Below the pieces are notes generated by a model, which ran no database searches, was not told where the DNA came from, and saw only the letters and a list, made by a program, of their open reading frames with translations. A stretch of 11,547 bases of DNA. It comes from Acetobacteraceae bacterium. GTDB taxonomy: Bacteria > Pseudomonadota > Alphaproteobacteria > Acetobacterales > Acetobacteraceae. The stretch covers positions 1 to 11,547 of the forward strand of contig CANJSR010000125.1 of assembly GCA_947476855.1 (NCBI GenBank), given 5' to 3'. Positions 1-6,245 of this stretch are shown here, piece by piece (position 1 is the first letter of the stretch; each line of letters begins with the position of its first letter). The position numbers and the translations under genes were made by a program.

Positions 1-53
1 CATCCGCGCAACAGCGTGTGTGCAGCGCCGTGGCGGCACCGGCGTCGAGTGGG

Positions 54-74
54 TGGCCGGGTCAAGCCCGGCCA
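54..74. repeat. Palindromic intergenic repeat (GGCCGGG-TCAAG-CCCGGCC type)
   Basis: Two perfect 8-nt arms, TGGCCGGG at 54-61 and CCCGGCCA at 67-74, flank the 5-nt loop TCAAG. The sequence resembles a very common dispersed intergenic palindrome of Rhodospirillales and related alphaproteobacteria. Only one copy is present here, so the dispersed-repeat assignment comes from memory, while the inverted repeat itself is directly visible. It may be an mRNA 3'-end stabiliser or terminator of an upstream gene, or simply a REP-like element. Confidence 0.6.
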
Positions 75-205
75 TGACGGTGGGGACGGTGGGGATAAGG
101 GGTGGTGTGGCATCCGTCGAGTACCCCCGTCCCACCGCCCCGAACCGGCCGATCAGGCGTGCGTCCTCACCGGGCATGGGGTGCTGTCCGGGGGAAAAAT
201 CCGAT

Positions 206-225
206 GGGGCCGCGCGCGGTGCCCC
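206..225. repeat. Short GC inverted repeat
   Basis: GGGGC at 206-210 pairs with GCCCC at 221-225 across a 10-nt GC-rich loop. No T-tract follows, so it is weak as a terminator. In DNA this GC-rich such a repeat can easily arise by chance. Confidence 0.25.
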
Positions 226-356
226 CTCGCATAAGCCGATGTTCGTCATCCGTTCCATCCTACCCGGCCGGCCATCACCTAGGCAACACGTCCCTTGCCG
301 CACCGGCATCCGTCCCGGGCCAGCCGCCCCCACGGCCATCCATCCTGAAGCCCAGA

Positions 357-376
357 CCCCGCTTGAGCAAGCGGGG
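357..376. repeat. Perfect 8-bp hairpin just upstream of mak
   Basis: CCCCGCTT at 357-364 and AAGCGGGG at 369-376 form a perfect stem with loop GAGC, ending 23 nt before the mak start codon. There is no T-run after it. If transcribed it would lie in the mak 5' leader and could affect translation. It could equally be another member of the intergenic palindromes in this flank, or the end of an upstream transcript. Confidence 0.45.
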
Positions 377-399
377 CCACCCCGGCATGCTGTCCCCGC

Positions 400-1299
400 A
401 TGACCAGACATCGCATCGGCATCGACCTCGGCGGCACCAAGATCGAGATCGCGGTCCTCGCCCCCGACGGCACCATCTCCTATCGGGAGCGGGTTCCAAC
501 CCCCGTGGGCTACGACGCCGCGCTTTCCGCCATCGAGACCTTGGTCCGTGACGCCGAAGCACGCCTGTCCGTCACCGCGACCATCGGCATCGGCATCCCC
601 GGTGTGATCAGCCCCGCGACCGGGCTGGTGAAGAACGCAAACTCCCTCGCCCTGAACGGCCATGCTCTTGACCGCGATCTGGCCGGACGCCTCGGCCGGG
701 AAATCCGGGTGGAGAACGACGCCAACTGCTTTGCCCTCAGCGAGGCGTCCGACGGCGCCGCCGCCGGGTATGGCCTGGTCTTCGGCGTGATCCTGGGCAC
801 CGGCTGCGGCGGCGGTATCGTCACCCATGGCCAGGTCCATCGCGGCCCGCACCGCGTCGCCGGGGAGTGGGGGCACAACCCCCTGCCCTGGCCGAACGCC
901 GATGAGTTCCCCGGCAACACCTGCTGGTGCGGCCGGATGGGCTGCCTGGAAACCTATGTCGCTGGCCCCGCGCTCGCCCGCGACTGCGACGGGCCCGAGG
1001 CACGCGACGCCTCCGCCCTCCCCACCCGCGCCGCCGCCGGAGACACCCGCGCCCAGGCGGCATTGGAGCGGCACGTGGACCGGCTGGCCCGCGGGCTGGC
1101 GCAGGTGATCAACCTGCTCGACCCCGACGCGATCGTGCTCGGCGGCGGGCTGTCCAACATGGATCACCTTTATACGGAACTGCCACGGCTGATCCCGCGC
1201 CACGTGTTCAGCGATGTCATCGCGACCCCGATCCTGAGGAACTGGCACGGGGATTCCTCCGGCGTGCGTGGCGCCGCCTGGCTCTGGCCGACCAGCTAA
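400..1299 (+). CDS. mak: Fructokinase, ROK family (Mak type)
   Basis: A cytoplasmic sugar kinase of 299 aa, very close in length and sequence to E. coli Mak (manno(fructo)kinase), which uses ATP to make fructose-6-phosphate. The N-terminal phosphate-binding loop is IGIDLGGTKIE (residues 6-16). The putative catalytic base is D107 in ENDANC. The ROK zinc site is H159 in EWGHNPLPW with C175, C177 and C182 in the CxCGxxGC motif. The C-terminal signatures DPDAIVLGGGLSN and HGDSSGVRGAAWLWP match Mak closely, as I recall it. The start at 400 gives the family N-terminus directly, although no good Shine-Dalgarno precedes it. The stop lies 2 nt before dinB, so the two are probably translated from one mRNA. 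A different hexose or amino-sugar specificity within the ROK family cannot be excluded, but the Mak-like ends favour fructokinase. Confidence 0.93.
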   Translation: MTRHRIGIDLGGTKIEIAVLAPDGTISYRERVPTPVGYDAALSAIETLVRDAEARLSVTATIGIGIPGVISPATGLVKNANSLALNGHALDRDLAGRLGREIRVENDANCFALSEASDGAAAGYGLVFGVILGTGCGGGIVTHGQVHRGPHRVAGEWGHNPLPWPNADEFPGNTCWCGRMGCLETYVAGPALARDCDGPEARDASALPTRAAAGDTRAQAALERHVDRLARGLAQVINLLDPDAIVLGGGLSNMDHLYTELPRLIPRHVFSDVIATPILRNWHGDSSGVRGAAWLWPTS

Positions 1300-1301
1300 G
1301 C

Positions 1302-2552
1302 ATGGGGGCGCTCTGCCGCGACTGCTGCCAGGTCGTCGGGGAAGCGCATCATTGCCCGACCTGCGGCGGCACGCGCATCGTCCGCCACCCCGAGTTGTTC
1401 AGCCTGACCATTGCCCACGTCGACTGCGACGCCTTCTACGCGAGCGTCGAAAAGCGCGACCGGCCGGAGCTCGCGGCCCGCCCGGTGATCGTCGGCGGCG
1501 GGACCCGAGGCGTCGTCTCCGCCGCCTGCTACATCGCGCGGGTCCACGGCGTCCGCAGCGCCATGCCGATGTTCAAGGCGCTGAAGGCCTGCCCCGACGC
1601 GGTCGTCATCAAGCCAGACTTCGCCAAATACACCGCCGCCTCCCGCCAGATCCGCGCGCTGATGGGGGAGCTGACACCCCTGGTGCAGCCGCTCTCGATC
1701 GACGAAGCGGTGCTGGATCTCTCAGGCACCGAGGCGCTGCACGGCGCGCCACCCGCCGTCGTGCTCGCCCGCTTCGCGCGGGAGGTGGAGCGGCAGGTGC
1801 ATGTCACCGTCTCGATCGGCCTGGCCGCCAACCGGTTGATGTCCAAGATCGCCGCGGGTCGCGACAAGCCGCGTGGCTTCGCGGTGATCGGCGCCGGGGA
1901 AGCTGCCTCGCTGCTCGCGCCCGAACCGGTGCGGTTGCTGCCTGGCATCGGCCCCGCTTTGGCGAAACGCCTAGAAGTCCAAGGCATCACCCGCCTCGGC
2001 CACCTTCAGATCCTGAACGATCGGGACGCGATGAAACGACTGGGCGAAGACGGCCCCGCCTTGGTCCGGCGCGCGCGAGGGGAAGACAGCCGCGTCGTCG
2101 ATCCGACGCGGGAGACGAAATCAGTCAGTGCCGAAACGACCTTCAACACCGACCTGACCGATCTGGCCGAACTGGAACGGCATCTGTGGCGGCTGTCGGA
2201 GAAGCTCGCGCGCCGGCTGCGGGAACAGGACCTGTCCGCCGGCGGCGTGGTGCTGAAACTGAAGACCGCCGGCTTTGTCACGCGCACGCGATCAGCCCGC
2301 CTGTCATCCCCGACCGTCCTGCCCGATACGTTGTTCGCGCAGACACGGTCGTTGCTGGCACGGGAAGCGACGGGCACCGCGTTCCGCCTGATCGGGATCG
2401 GAGCCGCGCCGCTCGCCCCCCTGGCGGAAGCCGACCAGGGCGATCTGGCCGACACCGAGACGCCCCGGCGCGCGGCGGCGCAGGCGGCGATCGACACGTT
2501 ACGCGCCCGGTTCGGCGATGCCGCGATCGCCCGCGGCCGGTCGCTGCGCTGA
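1302..2552 (+). CDS. dinB: DNA polymerase IV (Y-family translesion polymerase DinB) with N-terminal zinc-ribbon-like extension
   Basis: An error-prone polymerase that extends primers past damaged template bases, 416 aa. The catalytic N-terminal signature HVDCDAFYASVEK begins near residue 39 with metal-binding D41, and the second acidic pair is D134/E135 in PLSIDEA. A thumb helix-hairpin-helix region (LLPGIGPALAKRL) and a little-finger domain (SAETTFNTDL onward) follow in the normal order. The start at 1302 is chosen because it lies 2 nt after the mak stop and gives a short N-terminal module with C5xxC8 and C18xxC21 before the catalytic domain. I recall a similar Cys extension in many alphaproteobacterial DinB proteins. 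The frame stays open far upstream inside mak, but that extension is out-of-frame mak sequence. No obvious QLVLGL-like beta-clamp motif is seen at the C-terminus (ends RGRSLR). The call is firm; SOS control cannot be judged because the promoter is probably ahead of mak. Confidence 0.95.
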   Translation: MGALCRDCCQVVGEAHHCPTCGGTRIVRHPELFSLTIAHVDCDAFYASVEKRDRPELAARPVIVGGGTRGVVSAACYIARVHGVRSAMPMFKALKACPDAVVIKPDFAKYTAASRQIRALMGELTPLVQPLSIDEAVLDLSGTEALHGAPPAVVLARFAREVERQVHVTVSIGLAANRLMSKIAAGRDKPRGFAVIGAGEAASLLAPEPVRLLPGIGPALAKRLEVQGITRLGHLQILNDRDAMKRLGEDGPALVRRARGEDSRVVDPTRETKSVSAETTFNTDLTDLAELERHLWRLSEKLARRLREQDLSAGGVVLKLKTAGFVTRTRSARLSSPTVLPDTLFAQTRSLLAREATGTAFRLIGIGAAPLAPLAEADQGDLADTETPRRAAAQAAIDTLRARFGDAAIARGRSLR

Positions 2553-2558
2553 CCGGCC
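2535..2558 (+). terminator. Stem-loop on the dinB stop codon, possible terminator
   Basis: GGCCGGTC at 2535-2542 and GACCGGCC at 2551-2558 make a perfect 8-bp stem with an 8-nt loop. The dinB stop codon TGA spans the loop and the first bases of the right arm. It is a strong GC hairpin at the expected end of the mak-dinB transcript. The following bases (CGTCGTTACAAAG) lack a proper U-tract, so it may act as a weak, factor-assisted terminator or a 3'-end stabiliser. Confidence 0.45.
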
Positions 2559-2623
2559 CGTCGTTACAAAGCACCGCACGATCCTCCTCAACGATTGATT
2601 GACCTCGCCTGAGAAAGTTGCCA

Positions 2624-2720
2624 GCGTGGCTGGTATTCAGCACGGGCAGGACAAGGGGGCATCGATCCCCGCCGGGCTGAGCAAGGCGGGCGGGGTGGTC
2701 AGGACCGAGACCAGCCACGC
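2624..2720 (+). promoter_or_regulatory. Nested inverted repeats, candidate structured RNA leader
   Basis: GCGTGGCTGGT (2624-2634) is the exact reverse complement of ACCAGCCACGC (2710-2720), forming an 11-bp outer helix around 75 nt. Inside, CCCCGCC (2667-2673) can pair with GGCGGGG (2689-2695), or in a shifted register with GGCGGG at 2685-2690. The same CCCC can instead pair with GGGG at 2655-2658, so the inner folds are mutually exclusive. Such an arrangement resembles cis-acting RNA control, but it could be a repeat remnant. The arms are visible; the function is inference. Confidence 0.35.
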
Positions 2721-2814
2721 GGGAGGTATGACGTCGGGCTGATTCCGAAGGTGCGTGCGCGCGCCTGGATTTCTGCCAAGGCAACGCCGATCCGTGCCCC
2801 AAACTATCCGGTCC

Positions 2815-2820
2815 AGGAGG
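2815..2820 (+). promoter_or_regulatory. Strong Shine-Dalgarno AGGAGG deciding the first permease start
   Basis: AGGAGG lies 5 nt before the ATG at 2826. It marks that codon as the real start, rather than the in-frame ATG at 2751, which has no ribosome site and would add 25 residues unlike any permease N-terminus. Confidence 0.85.
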
Positions 2821-2825
2821 CACGC

Positions 2826-3764
2826 ATGGGACGGCATATCGTCCATCGGATACTTATCCTGATGCCCGCGCTGATCGGCGTGCTGTTTCTGTGCTTCTGC
2901 CTGTTGCAGGTAGTACCGACCGATCCGGCGCAGATCATCGCCGGCCCGGACGCCAAGCCCGAAACCGTCGCCGCAATCCGCGAGGAGCTCGGCCTGGATC
3001 GACCGATTCTGATCCAGTTCGGCGACTACCTGCTGCGCATCGCTCAGGGCGACCTGGGACGTTCGATCATTTCCAACCGTATGGTCAGCGAGGAACTGCT
3101 CAGCACGATCGGTCCAACGCTGGAACTGATGATCGGCGCGCTGCTGATGGGCATCCCACTCGGCATGGCGCTCGGAACGTTGGCTGCGGTGTGGCGCGGC
3201 ACCGTGGTCGACCGGATCATCATGGCGTTTTCCGTCGCCGGCGTATCGATGCCGGTGTTCTTTATCGGGCTGATCCTGATCCAGTATGTCGGCTTCAAAT
3301 GGGGCCTGTTGCCCTTCACGGGGCGGGAGGGACCGATCTGGGAAGGCGGGCTGCCGAACATGATCCTGCCGGCGGTGACACTGGGCGGCACACTGATCGG
3401 CCCTATCGCTCGGCTGACCCGCACCGCGGTTCTTGAAGTGCTGGGCGCGGATTTCGTCCGCACCGCACGCGCCAAGGGCCTGCGGGAATCACGCGTCATC
3501 CTGTTTCACGCGCTCCGCAACGCCTTGATCCCCGTCGTGACGCTGATCGGGCTGCAGGCCGCGTTCCTCCTCGGCGGGGCGGTTGTTACCGAAACAATGT
3601 TCGCCTGGCCCGGGGTCGGGCGCCTGGCGGTCGGGGCCATCGTCTCGAGCGATTTCCCGGTGGCACAGGGCGCGATCATGATCCTCTCGCTCGCGTTCCT
3701 GGTCATCAACCTGATCGTCGACGTCCTCTACGCATGGCTTGATCCGAGGGTGCAACGAGCATGA
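2826..3764 (+). CDS. ABC transporter inner-membrane permease, DppB/OppB type
   Basis: First channel subunit of a peptide/nickel-class (PepT) importer, 312 aa, the normal length for DppB-like proteins. The N-terminus MGRHIVHRILILMPAL leads straight into the first membrane helix (about residues 7-30). A periplasmic segment follows with REELGLDRPILIQ and GDLGRS (75-80). Further hydrophobic segments lie near 100-120, 130-155, 180-200, 232-255 and 282-303. The ATPase-contact EAA loop is seen around 209-237 (ADFVRTARAKGL...RNALIPV), followed by TETMFAWPGVGRL (255-267) and the terminal DPRVQRA. It heads the operon after a strong AGGAGG and overlaps the next permease gene by 4 nt (ATGA). The class is certain; the transported compound cannot be read from the permease. 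Confidence 0.95.
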   Translation: MGRHIVHRILILMPALIGVLFLCFCLLQVVPTDPAQIIAGPDAKPETVAAIREELGLDRPILIQFGDYLLRIAQGDLGRSIISNRMVSEELLSTIGPTLELMIGALLMGIPLGMALGTLAAVWRGTVVDRIIMAFSVAGVSMPVFFIGLILIQYVGFKWGLLPFTGREGPIWEGGLPNMILPAVTLGGTLIGPIARLTRTAVLEVLGADFVRTARAKGLRESRVILFHALRNALIPVVTLIGLQAAFLLGGAVVTETMFAWPGVGRLAVGAIVSSDFPVAQGAIMILSLAFLVINLIVDVLYAWLDPRVQRA

Positions 3765-4630
3765 GCGCGACCACGGCGGAAAGCAACGTCACCCTGCCCG
3801 GGCGGGCGGGAATCATTCGGCGGCTGGCGCGGGACAAGGTGGCGGCCGGGGCCGCGATCGTGTTCGGCACGATCTGCATCGTCTCGGCGTTGGCACCCTG
3901 GGTGTCGCCCTACGATCCGTACTTCACGGATCTGACAAAAGTCATGCAGCCTCCGAATGAGGTGAACTGGCTGGGCACCGACAACACCGGCCGCGATATC
4001 CTGAGCCGTATCATCTACGGCACGCGCAACACGCTGCTGATGGGCCTGGCCGGAGTCGTGCTGGGTGGTTTCATCGGTGGGATATTGGGCCTGCTGGCCG
4101 CGTTCTACCGGCGCGCGGATGGCTACATCATGCGGCTGGTGGACATCATGCTCGCGTTTCCGGCGATCCTGATCGGGCTGGCGGTGGCAGCGATCGTCGG
4201 ATCGGGCATCGGCCCGGTGGTCATCGCCCTGGTGGTCGCGACCGTGCCGCTGGTCGCGCGCGTATCGCGTGGATCGGCTGTCAGCATCATGGAGCAGGAG
4301 TTCATGGAGGCCGGCCGCGTGATCGGCGTGTCCGACTTCACGCTGATCTGGCGCTATCTGCTGCTGAACTGCATCTCCACGATCTTCGTGTTCCTGACGC
4401 TGCGTTTCGGCCAGGTGATCCTGGTCGGATCGGCGCTGAGCTTCCTGGGCATGGGCGCCCAACCGCCCACGGCGGAGCTTGGCATGATGGCGGCGCAAGG
4501 GCGCGATTTCCTTTTCCTGGCACCGCATATCGCGACGATCCCCAGCCTGGCGATCTTTGTGGTCGTACTGGCCGCCAATCTTCTGGGCGATGCCCTACGT
4601 GACGTTCTGGACCCGAGGTTGCAACAATGA
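3761..4630 (+). CDS. ABC transporter inner-membrane permease, DppC/OppC type
   Basis: Second channel subunit, 289 aa. It has a cytoplasmic N-tail, a first helix near 28-46 (VAAGAAIVFGTICIVSALAP), then the DppC hallmark HGTD-like motif LGTDNTGRDILSRIIYGTR at 71-89, and further membrane segments near 92-115, 130-165, 205-228 and 255-276. The EAA ATPase-docking loop is EFMEAGRVIG...IWRYLLLN (180-203), with N203 where a proline is usual. The C-terminal signatures are LSFLGMGAQPPTAELG and LLGDALRDVLDPRL. Its start overlaps the previous gene and its stop overlaps the next start, each by ATGA, so translation of permeases and first receptor is probably coupled. It pairs with the DppB-like subunit to form the heterodimeric pore. 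Confidence 0.95.
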   Translation: MSATTAESNVTLPGRAGIIRRLARDKVAAGAAIVFGTICIVSALAPWVSPYDPYFTDLTKVMQPPNEVNWLGTDNTGRDILSRIIYGTRNTLLMGLAGVVLGGFIGGILGLLAAFYRRADGYIMRLVDIMLAFPAILIGLAVAAIVGSGIGPVVIALVVATVPLVARVSRGSAVSIMEQEFMEAGRVIGVSDFTLIWRYLLLNCISTIFVFLTLRFGQVILVGSALSFLGMGAQPPTAELGMMAAQGRDFLFLAPHIATIPSLAIFVVVLAANLLGDALRDVLDPRLQQ

Positions 4631-6189
4631 AGCGAATATTTGGTTTCCTGTTGGCATCGCTGCTGACCATGCCAGCATCGGCGCAGACGCTGACGCTGCT
4701 GCGCAACATCGACGCACCGCATTATGATCCCGCCCGGACATCGGCCGGCGCGACGACCGAGATCAGCTTCCTGACAGGCGATACGCTGGTCGGCCTCGAC
4801 TATGACCTGAAAACGATCACGCCTTTGCTGGCGGATTCCTGGACGGTCAGCCCTGATGGCAAACTCTATACCTTCAAGCTGCGGCAGGACGTGACCTTCT
4901 GTTCCGGCAAGAAGATGACGGCCGCCGATGTGGTTTATTCGTTCAACCGCGTGCTCGATCCCGCCACCAAGGCGCCCTTCCTGTGGCGCATGGGGCCGGT
5001 GAAAGAGGTGCGCGCGCCGGATGACTATACCGTTGAATATGAACTGACCGCGCCCTTCAGCGAATTGCTGCTGCAATTGACGAATTTCCAGGCGACGATC
5101 ATCAACAAGGAGAACGTCGAAGCGCTGGGCAAGGATTTCGGGGTCAAGGGCATCGACGGCACGGGCCCGTTCTGCTTCCAAAGCTGGGAGCCGCGGAACC
5201 AGATCGTCGCCACGCGTCATGCCGCCTACAAGTGGGGTCCGCCGATCTACAAGAACCGCGGGCCTGCCAAGTACGCTCGCCTGGTCTGGAAAATCGTGCC
5301 CGAGGAAGCGTCACGGCTGGCCGCGATGGCGAGCGGACAGGCCGACATGACCTACAGCATGCCGGATCAGTATCTGCCCCAGCTTGCGAAGATGCCGATG
5401 CTGGAGGTGCTGCGTCCGGAAGCGGATTTGCGGCTGTTCTACCTCGGCTTCAAGATCAGCCGCGAGAACCTGACCGATGTCCGCGTCCGTCGCGCCCTGA
5501 GCATGGCAATTGATCGTAAGCAGATCGTGGACTCGATCTACTTTGGCAATGGAGAGCCGGCCACCAGCTATATCCACCCCAAAACTCCCGGCTTCGATCC
5601 GAAGGCGGTGCCTGAGTTCGTTCGCTATGATCCCGTCGCCGCGGGCAAGCTCCTGGACGAAGCCGGATGGGTGATGGGAACCGACGGCTTCCGCCACCGG
5701 GATGGCAAGAAGCTGACGCTTCTTCTGAACGGGTTCGCCGGCGGACGATCGCCCAAGGTGGCCGAGGCGGCGCAGGGATTCTGGCGCAAGATCGGTGTCG
5801 ACCTGCAGTTGCAGATGTGGGACGGAACCATCGTTTTCTCGAAGCTCGCGCAGCAGGACTACGATATCTGGTCGATTGCCTTTCCGTACTCCAGTGCCTC
5901 CGATGCGCTGCGTCTGTATTTCCACTCCGCCAACATTCCGTCACCGAACCGGATGAACTGGAAGGACGTGGAGACGGACCGCCTGCTGGATCTGGGCGGC
6001 ACGGCGCTTGATCCCGCGCAGCGGTTCGAGGCGATGTCCCAGGTGCAGAAACTCGTCCAGGAGCAGGCGCTATGGGTGCCGCTGGTCCATGAGGGCCTGG
6101 CGCTGGTCGTGAACAAGCGCGTGAAGAACATGCGCGCGCACCATGTCTATACGTCGATGGTCTACAAACTGCTGGACGCAACGCCCTAG
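4627..6189 (+). CDS. Periplasmic solute-binding protein, SBP family 5 (DppA/OppA type), first copy
   Basis: Secreted receptor of 520 aa for the importer encoded around it. A Sec signal peptide spans residues 1-19 (basic KR, hydrophobic core, ASA cleavage site before Q20). There is no lipobox, so a soluble periplasmic protein is expected. Family-5 signatures follow: [19 protein letters not shown] (69-86), [21 protein letters not shown], a GTGPFCFQSW segment near 179-187, and RRALSMAIDRKQIVDSIYFG. The mature protein has just two cysteines, C92 and C183, both aligned with the cysteines of the following paralogue, so a disulfide is likely. The start overlaps the permease stop by 4 nt, with GAGG 8 nt upstream. 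Family members bind peptides, opines, glutathione, nickel chelates or sugars; the ligand here is unknown. Confidence 0.93.
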   Translation: MKRIFGFLLASLLTMPASAQTLTLLRNIDAPHYDPARTSAGATTEISFLTGDTLVGLDYDLKTITPLLADSWTVSPDGKLYTFKLRQDVTFCSGKKMTAADVVYSFNRVLDPATKAPFLWRMGPVKEVRAPDDYTVEYELTAPFSELLLQLTNFQATIINKENVEALGKDFGVKGIDGTGPFCFQSWEPRNQIVATRHAAYKWGPPIYKNRGPAKYARLVWKIVPEEASRLAAMASGQADMTYSMPDQYLPQLAKMPMLEVLRPEADLRLFYLGFKISRENLTDVRVRRALSMAIDRKQIVDSIYFGNGEPATSYIHPKTPGFDPKAVPEFVRYDPVAAGKLLDEAGWVMGTDGFRHRDGKKLTLLLNGFAGGRSPKVAEAAQGFWRKIGVDLQLQMWDGTIVFSKLAQQDYDIWSIAFPYSSASDALRLYFHSANIPSPNRMNWKDVETDRLLDLGGTALDPAQRFEAMSQVQKLVQEQALWVPLVHEGLALVVNKRVKNMRAHHVYTSMVYKLLDATP

Positions 6190-6205
6190 GTCGAAGGGAA
6201 GCCGA

Positions 6206-6223
6206 ATGGGCGCTGCGACCCAT
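6206..6223 (+). repeat. Small stem-loop between the two receptor genes
   Basis: ATGGG at 6206-6210 pairs with CCCAT at 6219-6223 across an 8-nt loop in the 56-nt gap between the receptor genes. Only five base pairs form and no T-run follows, so it is not a convincing terminator. In the mRNA it could mildly protect the upstream message. Confidence 0.2.
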
Positions 6224-6234
6224 CGAGACAAACA

Positions 6235-6240
6235 GGGAGG
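6235..6240 (+). promoter_or_regulatory. Shine-Dalgarno GGGAGG of the second receptor gene
   Basis: GGGAGG sits 5 nt before the ATG at 6246 and supports that start. This gene and the first permease have the best ribosome sites in the operon, which fits the usual need for more receptor than channel. Confidence 0.8.
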
Positions 6241-6245
6241 CACCG

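Larger units (their letters stand above)
1..399. other. Non-coding left flank of mak, no gene supported
   Basis: This stretch before mak has short open frames in several phases, but none has a convincing ribosome site, a recognisable protein or a compositional bias that would make it a gene. Translating the palindrome near 54-74 gives GRVKPGHDG or SSPAMT, strings I know from over-predicted ORFs across intergenic repeats in alphaproteobacteria. It contains three GC-rich inverted repeats, at 54-74, 206-225 and 357-376. Any promoter for mak should lie here, but I see no clear -35/-10 pair. The 3' end of a gene starting left of the window is not evident either. Confidence 0.6.
2553..2825 (+). other. 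Intergenic leader region ahead of the ABC importer operon
   Basis: This 273-nt gap has no supported gene and should contain the operon promoter and 5' leader. A TTGACC (2599-2604) could be a -35 element, but no matching -10 lies at the proper spacing, so no promoter is called. The main structure is a long-range 11-bp inverted repeat, 2624-2634 with 2710-2720, that encloses smaller competing hairpins. Nearer the gene, CGTGCC at 2793-2798 can pair with GGCACG at 2819-2824, which would partly cover the ribosome site of the first permease gene. No known riboswitch class is recognised with confidence. Confidence 0.55.

Noticed and set aside
20..403. Short overlapping open frames in the left flank
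   Set aside because: No ribosome site and no family resemblance. They run across palindromic repeats that commonly yield spurious ORFs.
927..1301. Long in-frame N-terminal extension of dinB inside mak
   Set aside because: It is mak sequence read in another frame, Arg/Pro-rich and unlike any polymerase. The start at 1302 gives the known family N-terminus.
1268..2602. 444-aa plus-strand open frame over dinB
   Set aside because: Arg/Pro/Gly-rich translation typical of an out-of-frame shadow in GC-rich DNA. DinB motifs are in the other frame.
2697..2725. Guanidine-I (ykkC) riboswitch, suggested by GGACCGAGA followed by GCGGGAGG
   Set aside because: Only short fragments match my memory of the consensus. 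The conserved ACACGG and AAAAGCCCGGGAGA core is missing, and the importer class does not fit well. A covariance-model search would settle it.
2717..2743. Tiny leader ORF (ATG ACG TCG GGC TGA) after GGGAGG
   Set aside because: Only four codons, and the purine tract is too close to the ATG for normal initiation.
3728..4528. Long antisense open frames opposite the permease and receptor genes (also 5456-6493, 6810-7808, 7808-8638)
   Set aside because: They mirror strongly supported coding genes and have the His/Arg/Asp-rich composition of reverse-strand shadows, with no recognisable domain or ribosome site.
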